Shown in pieces: positions 32,683-42,111 of a stretch of 64,000 nucleotides of DNA (positions are counted from its first letter, which is position 1; each line of letters starts with the position of its first letter). The translations under genes and the position numbers were made by a program. Source of the stretch: Acidobacteriota bacterium (GTDB taxonomy: Bacteria; Acidobacteriota; Terriglobia; Acidiferrales; UBA7541); assembly GCA_013289855.1 (NCBI GenBank), contig JABCZD010000019.1:1-64000 (forward strand), in the 5' to 3' direction. The notes below the pieces were generated by a model. That model did no database searches. It was not told where the DNA came from and saw only the letters and a program-made list of their open reading frames with translations.

Positions 32683-33360
32683 ATGCCGATTCTGTCCCTG
32701 CAATCTGTCAGCAAGGAGTACCGCAGCGACGGCCAGCCTGTCCGCGCCCTCGATGCGGTCAGCCTTGAAGTTTCGCCTGGCCAGTTCGTGGCACTGGTGG
32801 GACGCAGTGGGTGCGGCAAGTCCACGCTGCTAAATCTGGCCGGGGCGATGGACTTCCCTACCTCTGGACAAGTACTGCTGAACGGTGTGGCCACGTCAAC
32901 GCTCAACGATGCGCAACTCACCGCGCTGCGGCGAGAAAAAGTCGGCTTCATTTTTCAATCTTTTCAGCTGCTGCACACACTGACGGTTTTCGAGAATGTC
33001 GAACTCCCGTTGCTGCTGGCGGGAAAATCAAGCGCGCGAGCCGAGGCGCGGGCGCGACTGACTACCGTGGAGCTCGACGGGCTCGGCGAGCGCTTGCCGC
33101 ATCAGCTTTCCGGAGGACAGATGCAACGCGTGGCGATCGCGCGTGCGCTGATTCATTCGCCGCAAATTCTGTTGGCTGACGAGCCCACCGGCAACCTGGA
33201 CACCACTACCGGCGACCTGATTTTGGCGCTGATGCAGCGCCTGACCCGCGAACAAAATACCGCCACGATCATGGCCACACACAGCGTGGAGGCCGCCGCG
33301 CTGGCCGATATTGTGGTGCGCATGCGCGACGGCAAAATCGAAGAGATCACGCGGCGCTGA
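32683..33360 (+). CDS. ABC transporter ATPase, LolD/MacB type
   Basis: A 225-residue ATPase that drives the fused permease next to it. Walker A is GRSGCGKST (about 42-50), Q-loop VGFIFQSFQLLHTLTVFENVELPLLL, signature LSGGQMQRVAIARALIHSPQILL, Walker B LLADEPTGNLDTTTG, and H-loop MATHSVEAA. DEPTGNLD is the LolD/MacB mark. The ATG at 32683 begins the domain; an earlier TTG at 32596 would add 29 residues without homology. The permease starts 1 bp after the stop, so they form one unit. Confidence 0.93.
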   Translation: MPILSLQSVSKEYRSDGQPVRALDAVSLEVSPGQFVALVGRSGCGKSTLLNLAGAMDFPTSGQVLLNGVATSTLNDAQLTALRREKVGFIFQSFQLLHTLTVFENVELPLLLAGKSSARAEARARLTTVELDGLGERLPHQLSGGQMQRVAIARALIHSPQILLADEPTGNLDTTTGDLILALMQRLTREQNTATIMATHSVEAAALADIVVRMRDGKIEEITRR

Positions 33361-33361
33361 G

Positions 33362-35932
33362 ATGGCCAGTCTACTTCTATTCTACCGGCTGCTGGTTCGC
33401 CCGCTGTTTCGCGAACCGGTGCGCACAGCGCTGACGATTTTCGCTATCGCGCTGGGGGTCGCTGTGGTTCTGGCGATCGACCTTGCCGGATCCGCTGCTG
33501 CCGGTTCTTTCCGTTCGTCGATGGAGACGCTTGCCGGGGACAACGACCTGGAAGTTGTGGCTACCGGTGGCGTTCCCGAATCCGCGGTCGGCACGCTCGC
33601 GCAACTCCCTTTCTCGTTACGCATATCGCCGCGCATTGAAGGCTTCGCGGCACTTACTGACATGAAAGAAAGTCTCCCGCTCATTGGACTCGATCTGGTC
33701 GCCGGGGGCAGCAGCTTTACCGGCGCGAATTCGCGGACTAATTTCGGCGCCGCGACCACGCAGGATCCTCAGCAAGGCTTGCGCGACTTGGAAAATCCCG
33801 ACGCGGTCTACGTCGGCGCCAGCCTAGGTCATAAGACCGGCGAACACATCGAACTCCTGATCAACGACCAAAGCAAAACGTACACAATTCGCGGGGTATA
33901 TCCCGATGCAAACGGGAACGAATCCGCCGTCGTGATGGACATCGCCGCGGCGCAACGCGCGCTGACGCGTTTCGGTAGCGTAGACCGCATTTTGATTAAG
34001 GTTCCGAGTGCGCCGTCACTGGAGGTCTGGCAGCGACGTCTACAGGCCACGCTTCCGCCGGGCCTTGAGGTTCGCACGCAAGGCACCGGCACTGCGGAAA
34101 ACCGCCGCATGCTGCAAGCGTTCCGGTGGAATCTTCGGCTGCTCAGCTACATCTCGCTGGTGGTTGGCGCATTTCTTATCTACAACACTATCTCGATTTC
34201 CGTTGTGCGCCGGCGCGCGGAAATCGGCATCGTGCGAGCTTTAGGCGCGGGCCGCAACACGGTCTTAGCCGCTTTTGTTGGCGAAGCTGCCGTGTTTGGT
34301 ATGGTCGGCGCGTTGCTCGGTCTGCCACTGGGCCGCGTAATGGCATCCGGGGCGGTAAGGCTAATGGCCACGACAGTGGACGCGCTGTACGTGAGCAGTC
34401 GTCCTGGCGCTATTGCCCTGACGGCAGATTCGATCGTTTCCGTCTTCGTTGTGGGCATCGGCGTGGCGGTGGCGTCCGCGTTCGCTCCGGCCCGTGAAGC
34501 TGCCCTGGTTTCTCCCGTGGAGGCCATGGCTCGCGGACGCCGCGAATACGATGTTGGCGTTCACAAAATGCGAGACCTGGTCATTGCTATGGGGTTGGCG
34601 ATCGCCGCTGGAGCGGCTTCTCGCGGACCAGCCATCGCGGGTAAACCGCTTCTCGGCTATCTCTCGGCGTTGCTGCTAATCGTCGCTTCGGTCCTGGCGA
34701 TTCCGGCGTTTGTGGACGCGGTCACTCAAGCAAGCTCGCAACTCCTGAAGCGGGCGCTCGGCATCGAGGCGCTTCTGGCTTCGCGGAGTCTGCGTGCTTC
34801 TCTGCGCCGCACTTCCGTGCTAGTCGGAGCGTTATCGACGGCTATCGCCATGATGACCTCGGTCGGGATTATGGTGGGAAGCTTTCGCGAAACTGTAATC
34901 CTGTGGATGGCCGACCGCCTGCCCGCCGACCTTTACGTGCGGCCCGCAGGAAATGCTGCGGCCGACCGGCATCCGACTCTTTCACTAGATCTGGCGAACG
35001 CTATTACCACACTTCCCGGCGTGGCGGCGGTGGACCGTTTGCGCTCGTACGAGATTACTTACGACGGCCTGCCGGCCACGCTCGCTTCCGTCGATCTGCA
35101 AATCTTGAGCAGCTATAACCTGCGCAACTACAAAAAGTCGGAGTTCTTTTCTGGCCGCCCAACTGAACAAGTGCTTGCCGAGCTTAGCGATGCCAATACC
35201 GTCGTGGTGAGCGAACCCTTCTCTTACAAACACCACGTAAAGGCTGGCGATTCGCTAGCACTCTCACTCGGCGCGGTGCAGCAATTTTTCAAGATTGTCG
35301 ATGTCTACTACGACTACTCCAGCGAGCGGGGCAACATCATCATGGACCGCAACACACTGCTCAAATATCTCCCCGACGAAGCACCCTCGAATCTCGCAGT
35401 GTATGTCACTCCGGACACACCAGTGGCTCAAGTCCGCAGTGAAATCATGCAGGCCGCAGGCGGCCATCGCATTTTAATTTTTTCCAATGCCAATCTGCGC
35501 GGCGAAGCGATTCGCATCTTCGACCGCACTTTCGCAATAACGTACGCAATGGAAGCCGTCGCGATAGTCGTAGCAGTGATGGGCGTAGCGGGAGCTTTAC
35601 TCGCCTTGGTCATCGACCGGCGGCGCGAACTAGGACTCTTACGCTTTCTGGGCGCTGCGAAAAATCAAATTCGCAAATTGATCCTGCTGGAGGCTGCGCT
35701 GCTGGGTTTGTTAGCGAACGTCGCCGGAGTGATTCTGGGATTCGCCATTTCGCTGGTGCTGATTTTCGTGATCAACAAACAATCCTTCGGCTGGACCATT
35801 CGCTTTCACTGGCCGGTGGCGATCCTGTTGGTGGCGCTGACCAGCGTCTACATAGCTACTGTGGTCGCGGGACTTTATCCCGCGGAACTTGCCGTGCGCC
35901 TAAACCCGCTAGAGGTAGTGCACGATGAATAG
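33362..35932 (+). CDS. Fused double FtsX-type ABC permease
   Basis: An 856-residue permease with two FtsX modules in one chain, like YbbP-type exporters. Module 1: first helix near 15-38, periplasmic domain about 40-265, then helices near 270-295, 320-345 and 360-395. A linker leads to module 2, which has the second set of periplasmic and membrane helices at about 490-530, 740-770, 790-815 and 825-845. The coupling-helix motif occurs twice (RRRAEIGIVRALGAGRNTVL; RRRELGLLRFLGAAKNQI). Each module probably provides half of the channel, so one chain may make a complete transporter with two ATPases. Start ATG 33362; the stop overlaps the next gene by 8 bp. Confidence 0.9.
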   Translation: MASLLLFYRLLVRPLFREPVRTALTIFAIALGVAVVLAIDLAGSAAAGSFRSSMETLAGDNDLEVVATGGVPESAVGTLAQLPFSLRISPRIEGFAALTDMKESLPLIGLDLVAGGSSFTGANSRTNFGAATTQDPQQGLRDLENPDAVYVGASLGHKTGEHIELLINDQSKTYTIRGVYPDANGNESAVVMDIAAAQRALTRFGSVDRILIKVPSAPSLEVWQRRLQATLPPGLEVRTQGTGTAENRRMLQAFRWNLRLLSYISLVVGAFLIYNTISISVVRRRAEIGIVRALGAGRNTVLAAFVGEAAVFGMVGALLGLPLGRVMASGAVRLMATTVDALYVSSRPGAIALTADSIVSVFVVGIGVAVASAFAPAREAALVSPVEAMARGRREYDVGVHKMRDLVIAMGLAIAAGAASRGPAIAGKPLLGYLSALLLIVASVLAIPAFVDAVTQASSQLLKRALGIEALLASRSLRASLRRTSVLVGALSTAIAMMTSVGIMVGSFRETVILWMADRLPADLYVRPAGNAAADRHPTLSLDLANAITTLPGVAAVDRLRSYEITYDGLPATLASVDLQILSSYNLRNYKKSEFFSGRPTEQVLAELSDANTVVVSEPFSYKHHVKAGDSLALSLGAVQQFFKIVDVYYDYSSERGNIIMDRNTLLKYLPDEAPSNLAVYVTPDTPVAQVRSEIMQAAGGHRILIFSNANLRGEAIRIFDRTFAITYAMEAVAIVVAVMGVAGALLALVIDRRRELGLLRFLGAAKNQIRKLILLEAALLGLLANVAGVILGFAISLVLIFVINKQSFGWTIRFHWPVAILLVALTSVYIATVVAGLYPAELAVRLNPLEVVHDE

Positions 35933-37070
35933 TTTTGGTGCAACGAACCGCGCCTATGGCGCCAAACCGGAACACTATTTTCGCGCAGGGATTTGTTTTT
36001 TCTTCTTCGCCCTCTGCGGCAATCTCAGTGGACAAACGCAATCTTTATACGAAATCGCGCGACCGGGCTACGCCTATCAATTTCCCCGCGACTATTTTAG
36101 TCACCCGGGATACCAAACCGAATGGTGGTATTACACCGGAAATGTGGTCGCGGGCGACGGTCACCGCTTCGGCTTTGAACTGACTTTCTTTCGGCAAGCT
36201 ACTGACCGCGACCCAACAAGAGACAAAACCTGGGATGTCCGAGACCTCTACCTGGCACATGCAGCGCTGAGCGATCTGGACGGCGGCAAGTTCTTCCACG
36301 TCGAACGGTTGAATCGGCGAGGGCCGGAAATTGCCGGCGCGAGTGAAGCGCAACAAAAGGTTTGGAACGGCAACTGGCAAGTGAAATGGAAGGGAGAAAA
36401 TCAGGAACTGCTGGCCATCGATAAGAATTTCTCGCTAGATCTAAATTTAGTCTCCGAGAAAGCGCCGGTCATTCACGGAAAAAAGGGCATCAGTCAAAAA
36501 TCCGCTGGCGACGGTCACGCATCGCATTACATCTCTCTAACGCGCATGGCTACCAAGGGCGAACTTGAGCTAAATGGGAAGTCCTACGACGTAACCGGGC
36601 TAAGCTGGATGGACCACGAATTCTTCACCACGCAATTAGACACGAGCCAACAAGGATGGGATTGGCTCAGCGTTCAATTGACCGACCGTACGGAGCTGAT
36701 GCTTTACCGCTTTCGCCGCAAAAACGGCACTGTGAGCCCGTTCTCTTCCGGCACGTATATCGACACCCAAGGCAAATCGACTCATCTTCGCGCCAACGAT
36801 TTCAGCCTGGAGGCGGATGGGACAACGTGGAAGAGCCAAACCACGGCGGCTCTCTATCCGATCGGCTGGAAAATAACGATTCCGCAACTCGGTATAGTGC
36901 TCGAAGCAAAAACTCCCTTGCCCGCGCAAGAGCTGACCAGCCAGACGAACTTGGCACCCAGTTATTGGGAAGGCGCTATCACGCTTGCCGGCAATCGTGG
37001 AACGCAAGCGCTCTCTGGCGTGGGCTATCTGGAACTGACTGGCTACGATCACGCGATCCATTTGCCCTGA
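35925..37070 (+). CDS. Exported AttH/CrtC-type lipocalin-like protein
   Basis: A 381-residue exported protein with an unusually placed signal (core AGICFFFFALCGNLSGQ about 21-38). The mature part has the AttH/CrtC lipocalin-like double beta domain: DYFSHPGYQTEWWYYTGNV (about 58-76) and GFELTFFRQ, then GLSWMDHEFFTTQLD (about 226-240) and WDWLSVQLTDRTELMLYRFRR, which are family marks. Family members include carotenoid hydratase CrtC and AttH. Coupling to a YbbP-like permease with an overlap of 8 bp is a recurrent operon design, probably for handling a lipophilic ligand. No carotenoid genes are nearby. Confidence 0.88.
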   Translation: MNSFGATNRAYGAKPEHYFRAGICFFFFALCGNLSGQTQSLYEIARPGYAYQFPRDYFSHPGYQTEWWYYTGNVVAGDGHRFGFELTFFRQATDRDPTRDKTWDVRDLYLAHAALSDLDGGKFFHVERLNRRGPEIAGASEAQQKVWNGNWQVKWKGENQELLAIDKNFSLDLNLVSEKAPVIHGKKGISQKSAGDGHASHYISLTRMATKGELELNGKSYDVTGLSWMDHEFFTTQLDTSQQGWDWLSVQLTDRTELMLYRFRRKNGTVSPFSSGTYIDTQGKSTHLRANDFSLEADGTTWKSQTTAALYPIGWKITIPQLGIVLEAKTPLPAQELTSQTNLAPSYWEGAITLAGNRGTQALSGVGYLELTGYDHAIHLP

Positions 37071-37228
37071 ATATGACAGCGGCATTGTTCGCACAGATTT
37101 CGTTGCGCCCGAACAATCGCAAGAAACGGCCTCGACCCCTGAACGGTTTGCCCACGCCTATCGCCGCCTCATCTACCAAAGGAATCATACAAAGCAGCGA
37201 TACGATGATGCTTTTAGTACTAAGTTTA

Positions 37229-37234
37229 TATAAT
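37229..37234 (+). promoter_or_regulatory. -10 box of the SIMPL-protein gene
   Basis: TATAAT in an A/T-rich stretch, 45 nt upstream of ATG 37280. A -35 hexamer is not clear. Confidence 0.4.
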
Positions 37235-37279
37235 CTCTTACGACAAAGTTGCTTACAGCGACTTAACAGAGGAGGTGCC

Positions 37280-37987
37280 ATGTTCCGACGGATAGCTGCC
37301 ACTGCGCTGCTTGTTGTCACCCACGCCGCTTTCGCTACTGCTCAAACTTCTGAATTCCATATCGATAAAAAATCAATCACGGTAAGTGTCACGAGGAGCG
37401 TCTCAGTTCTTGCAGATACCGCAACCCTTACCATCAGCTACGAAAACGATGCTGATGATCCCAAATTGGCATACGCTCAGAGCGACGAGGAAGCCGGAAA
37501 GATTATCCGTGATCTTCGCCACGCTTTCTCGAACTTGCGAATTGAGTCGACAAAACTCACTTTGTCGCAGGCAGATGCGGGAAGCAACAGCGCGATCAGG
37601 TCATCAAGGTCGAAACTGATCCGAGAATGGACAGTCCGAGTACCCGCGATAGATGTCGACAAGCTAAATTCGCTAGCTATAATAGCGCGCGCGACACGAA
37701 TATCAGGGCTCATATGGTCGCTAGCGGATAGAAGTAATTGCCAGAAGCAAGCTGAAGACAAAGCAGCTGCGTATTTAACCGCCTACGCAAATGAGCTCGC
37801 CTCAAATCAGAAACGCAAGCTTGGCAAAGAAATCTCAAGGACAAACGCCGTTCGACTACCCGCATTCTCCGTCTTGGGCGAAATCAGCGACGACCTGCCC
37901 GCAACCAGCGACCCTACGTCAACTACAATTTTACCCGGCCTTCTTCGGTGCGAAGCATCACTCACGGTGACCTACGAGTTTCACTAA
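37280..37987 (+). CDS. SIMPL (DUF541)-domain exported protein
   Basis: A 235-residue protein with a signal peptide (MFRRIAATALLVVTHAAFATAQ, cleaved near 22) and a SIMPL/DUF541-type fold: KKSITVSVTRSVSVLADTATLTISYENDADDPKLAYAQSDEEAGKII at the start, a helix pair in the middle (QKQAEDKAAAYLTAYANELAS), and a final beta strand LRCEASLTVTYEFH that closes the typical domain. The family is found in periplasmic or surface proteins of unknown role. The start is ATG 37280 with GGAGG at 37271-37275. A longer frame reaching into the AttH gene is not real. Base composition is more A/T-rich than the neighbours. Confidence 0.8.
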   Translation: MFRRIAATALLVVTHAAFATAQTSEFHIDKKSITVSVTRSVSVLADTATLTISYENDADDPKLAYAQSDEEAGKIIRDLRHAFSNLRIESTKLTLSQADAGSNSAIRSSRSKLIREWTVRVPAIDVDKLNSLAIIARATRISGLIWSLADRSNCQKQAEDKAAAYLTAYANELASNQKRKLGKEISRTNAVRLPAFSVLGEISDDLPATSDPTSTTILPGLLRCEASLTVTYEFH

Positions 37988-38109
37988 TGACGGCTATATT
38001 TTTGGCAATAATCGGCCGAGACGAAGACCAGTCCACGATCCCAGCGAGGAGCATATGGAACACTTCCTTTATCTCGAACTCGTTGTTGCGCGGCGGGTCG
38101 CGAATTAGT

Positions 38110-38394
38110 TTACGTATCCGAGCGCTCGGAGCCGCGATCGTCGCGGAAGAAATAAGATGCGCCACCGATGACGATGGCGAAAAACGCCAGGCCTCCGGCG
38201 AGTAGCGCAGATGCTCCGTAGTCCACGCGCGCGCCGGGCACATCGGCGAAGCGCTGTGACCAGATCGGCGCGTAACCGACCGCGTCATGCGCAGCGGAAC
38301 TGCCCCCCGGCGTGGTTGTCCATGGCACAAAGCAGCAGAGCAGCACCAAGCCAATCACAAACGCCAGGAGCGTAACACGATAAAATGTTTTCAT
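38110..38394 (-). CDS. Small membrane protein
   Basis: A 94-residue protein with two membrane helices (about 6-25, YRVTLLAFVIGLVLLCCFVPW, and about 62-82, SALLAGGLAFFAIVIGGASYFF) separated by a roughly 35-residue polar loop rich in Ala, Asp and Trp. The C-terminus is basic/acidic (RDDRGSERSDT). No family recognised. The start is ATG 38394. It lies between two minus-strand unknowns and converges on the SIMPL gene. Confidence 0.55.
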   Translation of the reverse strand: MKTFYRVTLLAFVIGLVLLCCFVPWTTTPGGSSAAHDAVGYAPIWSQRFADVPGARVDYGASALLAGGLAFFAIVIGGASYFFRDDRGSERSDT

Positions 38395-38457
38395 AGATCA
38401 CCGTCTACACTAACGGATTGCGCTACTGCGGTGCTACTCGCAGGCGCGGTTCGTGAC

Positions 38458-38886
38458 TCAGTAGCTCGGGAACATCAGACCTTCGAGAGCCATGCGGCGC
38501 ACCTGCCAATACTCGCGCTGCTCGTGATTCACCTGTAGCTTGCACTCGCCCGCGTCGCTGAAGGCCAACGTTACTTCGAACATGGCATCGCCTTTCTCGT
38601 CGCGCACCAAAATGGCGTGCTCCGCCAGGCGGAAGAGTACGGACTTCCGCACCTCTTTCGATTGCAAGGCTACCGTAAACCCGTCGTCCTTATCTGTCAC
38701 GGAGAACTCGTACGGGGAATTTGGGGGACGCAGGCCGTTGCGGGTGTTGACGTCATCTTCCACTTCGAGCCGCAGAGTCTTGAATACACCGGCCAGCGAA
38801 CACGCGGAGCGTCCGCTGACCCAATCGTGCTTCGACATATCCATTTCAATTTTGCCATTGGTATGTTTTTGGGACTTGTCATCCAT
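38458..38886 (-). CDS. Hypothetical protein
   Basis: A 142-residue soluble protein from ATG 38886, preceded by GAGGT; a further upstream ATG at 38919 would add 11 residues. The sequence alternates short strands (TLRLEVEDDVN, YEFSVTDKDDGFTVALQS, SVLFRLAEHAILVRDEKGDAMFEVTLAFSD), suggesting a beta domain, and ends with a QVRRMALEGLMF helix. The single Cys residues are not paired. No family recognised; no signal peptide. Confidence 0.55.
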   Translation of the reverse strand: MDDKSQKHTNGKIEMDMSKHDWVSGRSACSLAGVFKTLRLEVEDDVNTRNGLRPPNSPYEFSVTDKDDGFTVALQSKEVRKSVLFRLAEHAILVRDEKGDAMFEVTLAFSDAGECKLQVNHEQREYWQVRRMALEGLMFPSY

Positions 38887-39038
38887 GCTTGCACCTCGGA
38901 AATGTCGTGCGGCCACCATTGAAACGGCTTTGCAGGCATCGCCACCATCACGCGGCTGTGAAGCCCTGGCCTTGCCACTTCATTGGATGAGCGGGCGCGG
39001 CGCTCCGGGGGCGCGCTACCGGGCAATTTGCGAGGAAT

Positions 39039-39584
39039 TCAAGCGAACCGGCCCTCATCGGGCGGAGTCAACAAGTAATAAGGGATATTAATGCCGAGTG
39101 CTGCAAAGAAATCATCGTGCGTGTAATGAAAGCCGAGCTTTTCGATGAGCTTTTTGGATACCACGTTCTCAGGATGATGCCCCGCGGATAGTCCCTTAGC
39201 GCCAAGCGAGGCGAAGGAAAACGCGATCACCGCACGCGCCGCCTCCTTTGCCAGGCCTTGTCCCCAATATTTTGGCCGTAAATGAAAACCCAATTCGTGA
39301 ATCTCGTCCGCGGGTCGGTACGGCCGCAGCCCGCAGCATCCCACGTGGTGGTGGTCTGTCAGCAAGTAAATCGGCCAGTATTGAAAACCGTGACTTTCTA
39401 AACGGCTGATTTCGCGCTGCAATCTTCGCGCAATCTCTTCATCAGAGAACGGACCGCCGAAAAACTGCGTCACCTGCAAATCGCCCCAAAGCTCGCGCGC
39501 TGCGGGAAGATCTTCTGGCGACCAGCAGCGGAATCTCAACCGCTCGGTACGCAGAAAATAATGATTGGTGATCGCGCTCGTCAA
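39039..39584 (-). CDS. GNAT acetyltransferase, RimJ/RimL type
   Basis: A 181-residue acetyltransferase. The N-terminus LRTERLRFRCWSPEDLPAARELWGD (about 9-33) and the acetyl-CoA loop in LRPKYWGQGLAKEAARAVIAFSF (about 114-136) with the Q/RxxGxG/A type, then ENVVSKKLIEKLGF (about 147-160), are typical of RimJ/RimL enzymes that modify N-terminal residues or small molecules. The TTG at 39584 overlaps the upstream stop as TTGA; the frame runs upstream inside the nicotinamidase gene but with no homology, so the TTG is preferred. Substrate unknown. Confidence 0.82.
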   Translation of the reverse strand: MTSAITNHYFLRTERLRFRCWSPEDLPAARELWGDLQVTQFFGGPFSDEEIARRLQREISRLESHGFQYWPIYLLTDHHHVGCCGLRPYRPADEIHELGFHLRPKYWGQGLAKEAARAVIAFSFASLGAKGLSAGHHPENVVSKKLIEKLGFHYTHDDFFAALGINIPYYLLTPPDEGRFA

Positions 39585-40210
39585 GAAGCGTCCTGATGAG
39601 CCTTGGGTTCCTGATCGCCAAGGCTTGATGCGCTGCACTCCAACCAAGCTTTTGACGCTATTCCCGCGATTCCCCGTGCGGCCATCTCTTGCAGCGCACT
39701 CACGGCCGCAACCGACCGTACCGGACGAATCAAATCCGTCAGGAGCGCTACGCGGAATCCGGCCTTGACCGCGTCGATTGCGGTGGCGCGGACGCAATAT
39801 TCTGTGGCGATTCCACACACCGCGACGCCCCGTACGCCTACTGCATTACTAAAGGCTGCGCTGAGCTTCTCGGCCAGTGCCGTACTTTCGAAGCCGGAAT
39901 ATCCGGCGCCATCGATGGTTTCGCCTTTGTGAATGAGCAAATCGCCTGCTACTGCGGTTAGCGGCGGCATCAGTTCGGCTCCGCGCGAGCCTGCAACGCA
40001 ATGCACGGGCCATGGACCGCCCATGCTTTGGAATGAACTGTGATTCGGCGGATGCCAATCCTGCGTGAGGACGATTTTCACACCGGCCTGTCGCGCGGCG
40101 GCGATGAAGTTGTGCAACGGTTGCAATAACGATGGGGTGTCCGCGGCGGCTAAAGCTCCGCGCTCGCAGAAATCTCGCTGCACATCCACCACGATTAACG
40201 CGCGGCTCAT
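39581..40210 (-). CDS. pncA: Nicotinamidase
   Basis: PncA hydrolyses nicotinamide to nicotinate for NAD salvage. The 209-residue isochorismatase-like protein has the catalytic triad: D8 (VDVQRDF), K (HKGETID, about 94) and C (GIATEYCVRATAID, about 138), and the metal-binding DWHPPNHSSF (Asp, two His, about 51-60). Length and motifs match PncA. Start is ATG 40210. It is coupled through TTGA to the acetyltransferase. NAD synthesis gene nadD is in the same window at 44.1 kb. Confidence 0.94.
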   Translation of the reverse strand: MSRALIVVDVQRDFCERGALAAADTPSLLQPLHNFIAAARQAGVKIVLTQDWHPPNHSSFQSMGGPWPVHCVAGSRGAELMPPLTAVAGDLLIHKGETIDGAGYSGFESTALAEKLSAAFSNAVGVRGVAVCGIATEYCVRATAIDAVKAGFRVALLTDLIRPVRSVAAVSALQEMAARGIAGIASKAWLECSASSLGDQEPKAHQDAS

Positions 40211-40320
40211 ACCATTCTCTCGAACCGATAGTTCCCCGCGACCTCCGCAAAAGTGCCGGGCCCCTTCGAGGCGCTCAGAGCAAGCGAAAGCCCGGCCGCC
40301 ACAGAATCAATGCAAAGCCC

Positions 40321-41898
40321 TCACTTCGTGGCGGTTGCGGACGCCAGAGACTTCATGGATGTTTCCTCCGGCAACAGCGTGTAATCGGGAAAGTGGCCGT
40401 GGAGTTTCTCTCCAGCGGCGCCATGAGTCACCGATTGCACCAGATATTTTCCACCCACGAAACAGCCCTTCCACGACTGGCCAATGCCGCCAAAAACTTC
40501 TTCGCGATCGCCGCGCGAGCGCATGGTGTTTATGCCAACTTTAAAGCCGCGCAACTGCTCGGCCACGTTGCGCGCGATTTTCGGTTCGTCACAGGCAATC
40601 GAGGAGACCAGCGAACCGTTGGAGACGTTCATCTCGGTGATCAATTCTTCCAGGTGGTCCACCACCACGATCGTGTCGATCGGACCGAAGGGCTCATTGT
40701 GATACAGCTTGGAGTTCTTGGGGATATTCAGCAACGCTGCCGGACCGACGTACGCGGAAGTGTCCTGGTTGGGGAAAATCATGCTTTCCTGAACCGTGGC
40801 TTCGTACAAACTGATGGCGCCTTTGCCGAGCGCTTCGGTGTACAAGACGCGCAGATCCTCCACTTTTTTGCTATTGATCAACGGACCGAAGTCCAGCTTC
40901 GGCAAGGGATCGTTTTCGGACTCCACCATCACGGGATTGCCAAAGCGCAGAGATCGCAATACCGGCAAATACATTTCGAGGAATTGCGGAAAGAGCTCGC
41001 GCTGCACCACGTAACGGACGTAGGCCGTGCATCTCTGTTTTCCGTAATCGAAGCCCTTGCGCATCTGCTGGGCCAGGTTGGGCCAATCGGAAAATTTCCA
41101 GACGCCGTAGGCGTTCACGCCTTCCATTTCAAGGATGTAGCGCTTGTTTTCGTCGTACAGCGTGGAGGCAATCACGCCGCCGTTAGTTTTTCCGCCGACG
41201 AACGCCAGGCAATCGACCGACTCGTTGCGCACCAGCGCATCGCTGAGTTGTCCACCCGAACCGCTCACCAAGGAAACTGGTAGGTCGCAACGTCGGGCGA
41301 TCGCGTGGGTCAGCGAGAGCGCATACAAACTGCCATCGGTCGGCGTCTTGGAGATTACCGAGTTTCCCGCCAGCAGTTGCACGAGCACCGAATGCATTAA
41401 CACGGACATGGGATAGTTCCACGAAGCAATATTGGAAATCAGGCCGACCGGTTGGCGCGTGCCCAACATGGCTTCTATATTTTCGACGTACCATTCCACG
41501 CCGCTGAGGCAGCGATCGATATCCGTCATCGCCTGGGCGTAAGGCTTGCCTATCTCCCAGATAAGCAGCAACGCAATCAGCTCGCGCTGCTCGCGTAGTT
41601 TTTCGACGCACTCGAGCACTCGACGTCGGCGTTCGTCCAGATCTACGTTGACCCAGACTGAGGCTTCCGATTTCGCATACTTCACCGCGCGTCGGGCGGT
41701 CTCCAGATCAATCATCGGGATTTTCCCGAGGCTGCGACCATCCACCGGGGATTCGTAGTGGCGGCCGAATCCCGGGTCGCGCCATTCGCCCTCGATCAGG
41801 TTAAGAACTCTGCCGTCGGATGCGAATGCCTCCGGCGTCACGGCCTTCATTTTTTGGACGAGTGTTTCCCACTCGGCCGCCGGTGCGATCATTGGCAC
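40321..41898 (-). CDS. NAD(P)-dependent aldehyde dehydrogenase
   Basis: A 525-residue ALDH-superfamily enzyme. The catalytic set is complete: N161 (SNIASWNYPM), K184 (ISKTPTDG), E257 (ILEMEGVN) and C290 (KQRCTAY). The residues around the Cys and Glu deviate a little from the LELGG/GQxC consensus, pointing to a subfamily of its own, neither typical betaine nor P5C dehydrogenase. The substrate cannot be named. The start is GTG 41898 with AGGAGG 6 nt upstream; an ATG two codons on is also possible. A TATACT (minus strand, 41935-41930) lies upstream. Confidence 0.9.
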   Translation of the reverse strand: MPMIAPAAEWETLVQKMKAVTPEAFASDGRVLNLIEGEWRDPGFGRHYESPVDGRSLGKIPMIDLETARRAVKYAKSEASVWVNVDLDERRRRVLECVEKLREQRELIALLLIWEIGKPYAQAMTDIDRCLSGVEWYVENIEAMLGTRQPVGLISNIASWNYPMSVLMHSVLVQLLAGNSVISKTPTDGSLYALSLTHAIARRCDLPVSLVSGSGGQLSDALVRNESVDCLAFVGGKTNGGVIASTLYDENKRYILEMEGVNAYGVWKFSDWPNLAQQMRKGFDYGKQRCTAYVRYVVQRELFPQFLEMYLPVLRSLRFGNPVMVESENDPLPKLDFGPLINSKKVEDLRVLYTEALGKGAISLYEATVQESMIFPNQDTSAYVGPAALLNIPKNSKLYHNEPFGPIDTIVVVDHLEELITEMNVSNGSLVSSIACDEPKIARNVAEQLRGFKVGINTMRSRGDREEVFGGIGQSWKGCFVGGKYLVQSVTHGAAGEKLHGHFPDYTLLPEETSMKSLASATATK

Positions 41899-42053
41899 GG
41901 AAAGCCTCCTAAGTCCCTAGAACATGGGGAGTATAGCCGAACGGCCGTAGGGGCCCGACCAAACAAAACTAATCGCTGGGAGTGGTCAGCGCTTATACTG
42001 GCTTTTTGCACAAGAATTTCGGCTGAGTCCCCTGAGCGGGTGTAATTCCTTAA

Positions 42054-42082
42054 TTGACGGTCAGGCACATTCACCCTATACT
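42054..42082 (+). promoter_or_regulatory. Promoter of rplU-rpmA
   Basis: TTGACG (42054-42059) and TATACT (42077-42082) are separated by exactly 17 bp, the strongest match to the sigma-70 consensus in the region. The leader before ATG 42112 is about 23 nt and includes GGAGG (42103-42107). Confidence 0.8.
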
Positions 42083-42111
42083 TATGGTTTGTCTTTAGCT
42101 TTGGAGGAATG

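Noticed and set aside
36656..37279. N-terminal extension of the SIMPL protein
   Set aside because: It lies inside the AttH gene in another frame. A strong GGAGG, a -10 box and a signal peptide fit the ATG at 37280.
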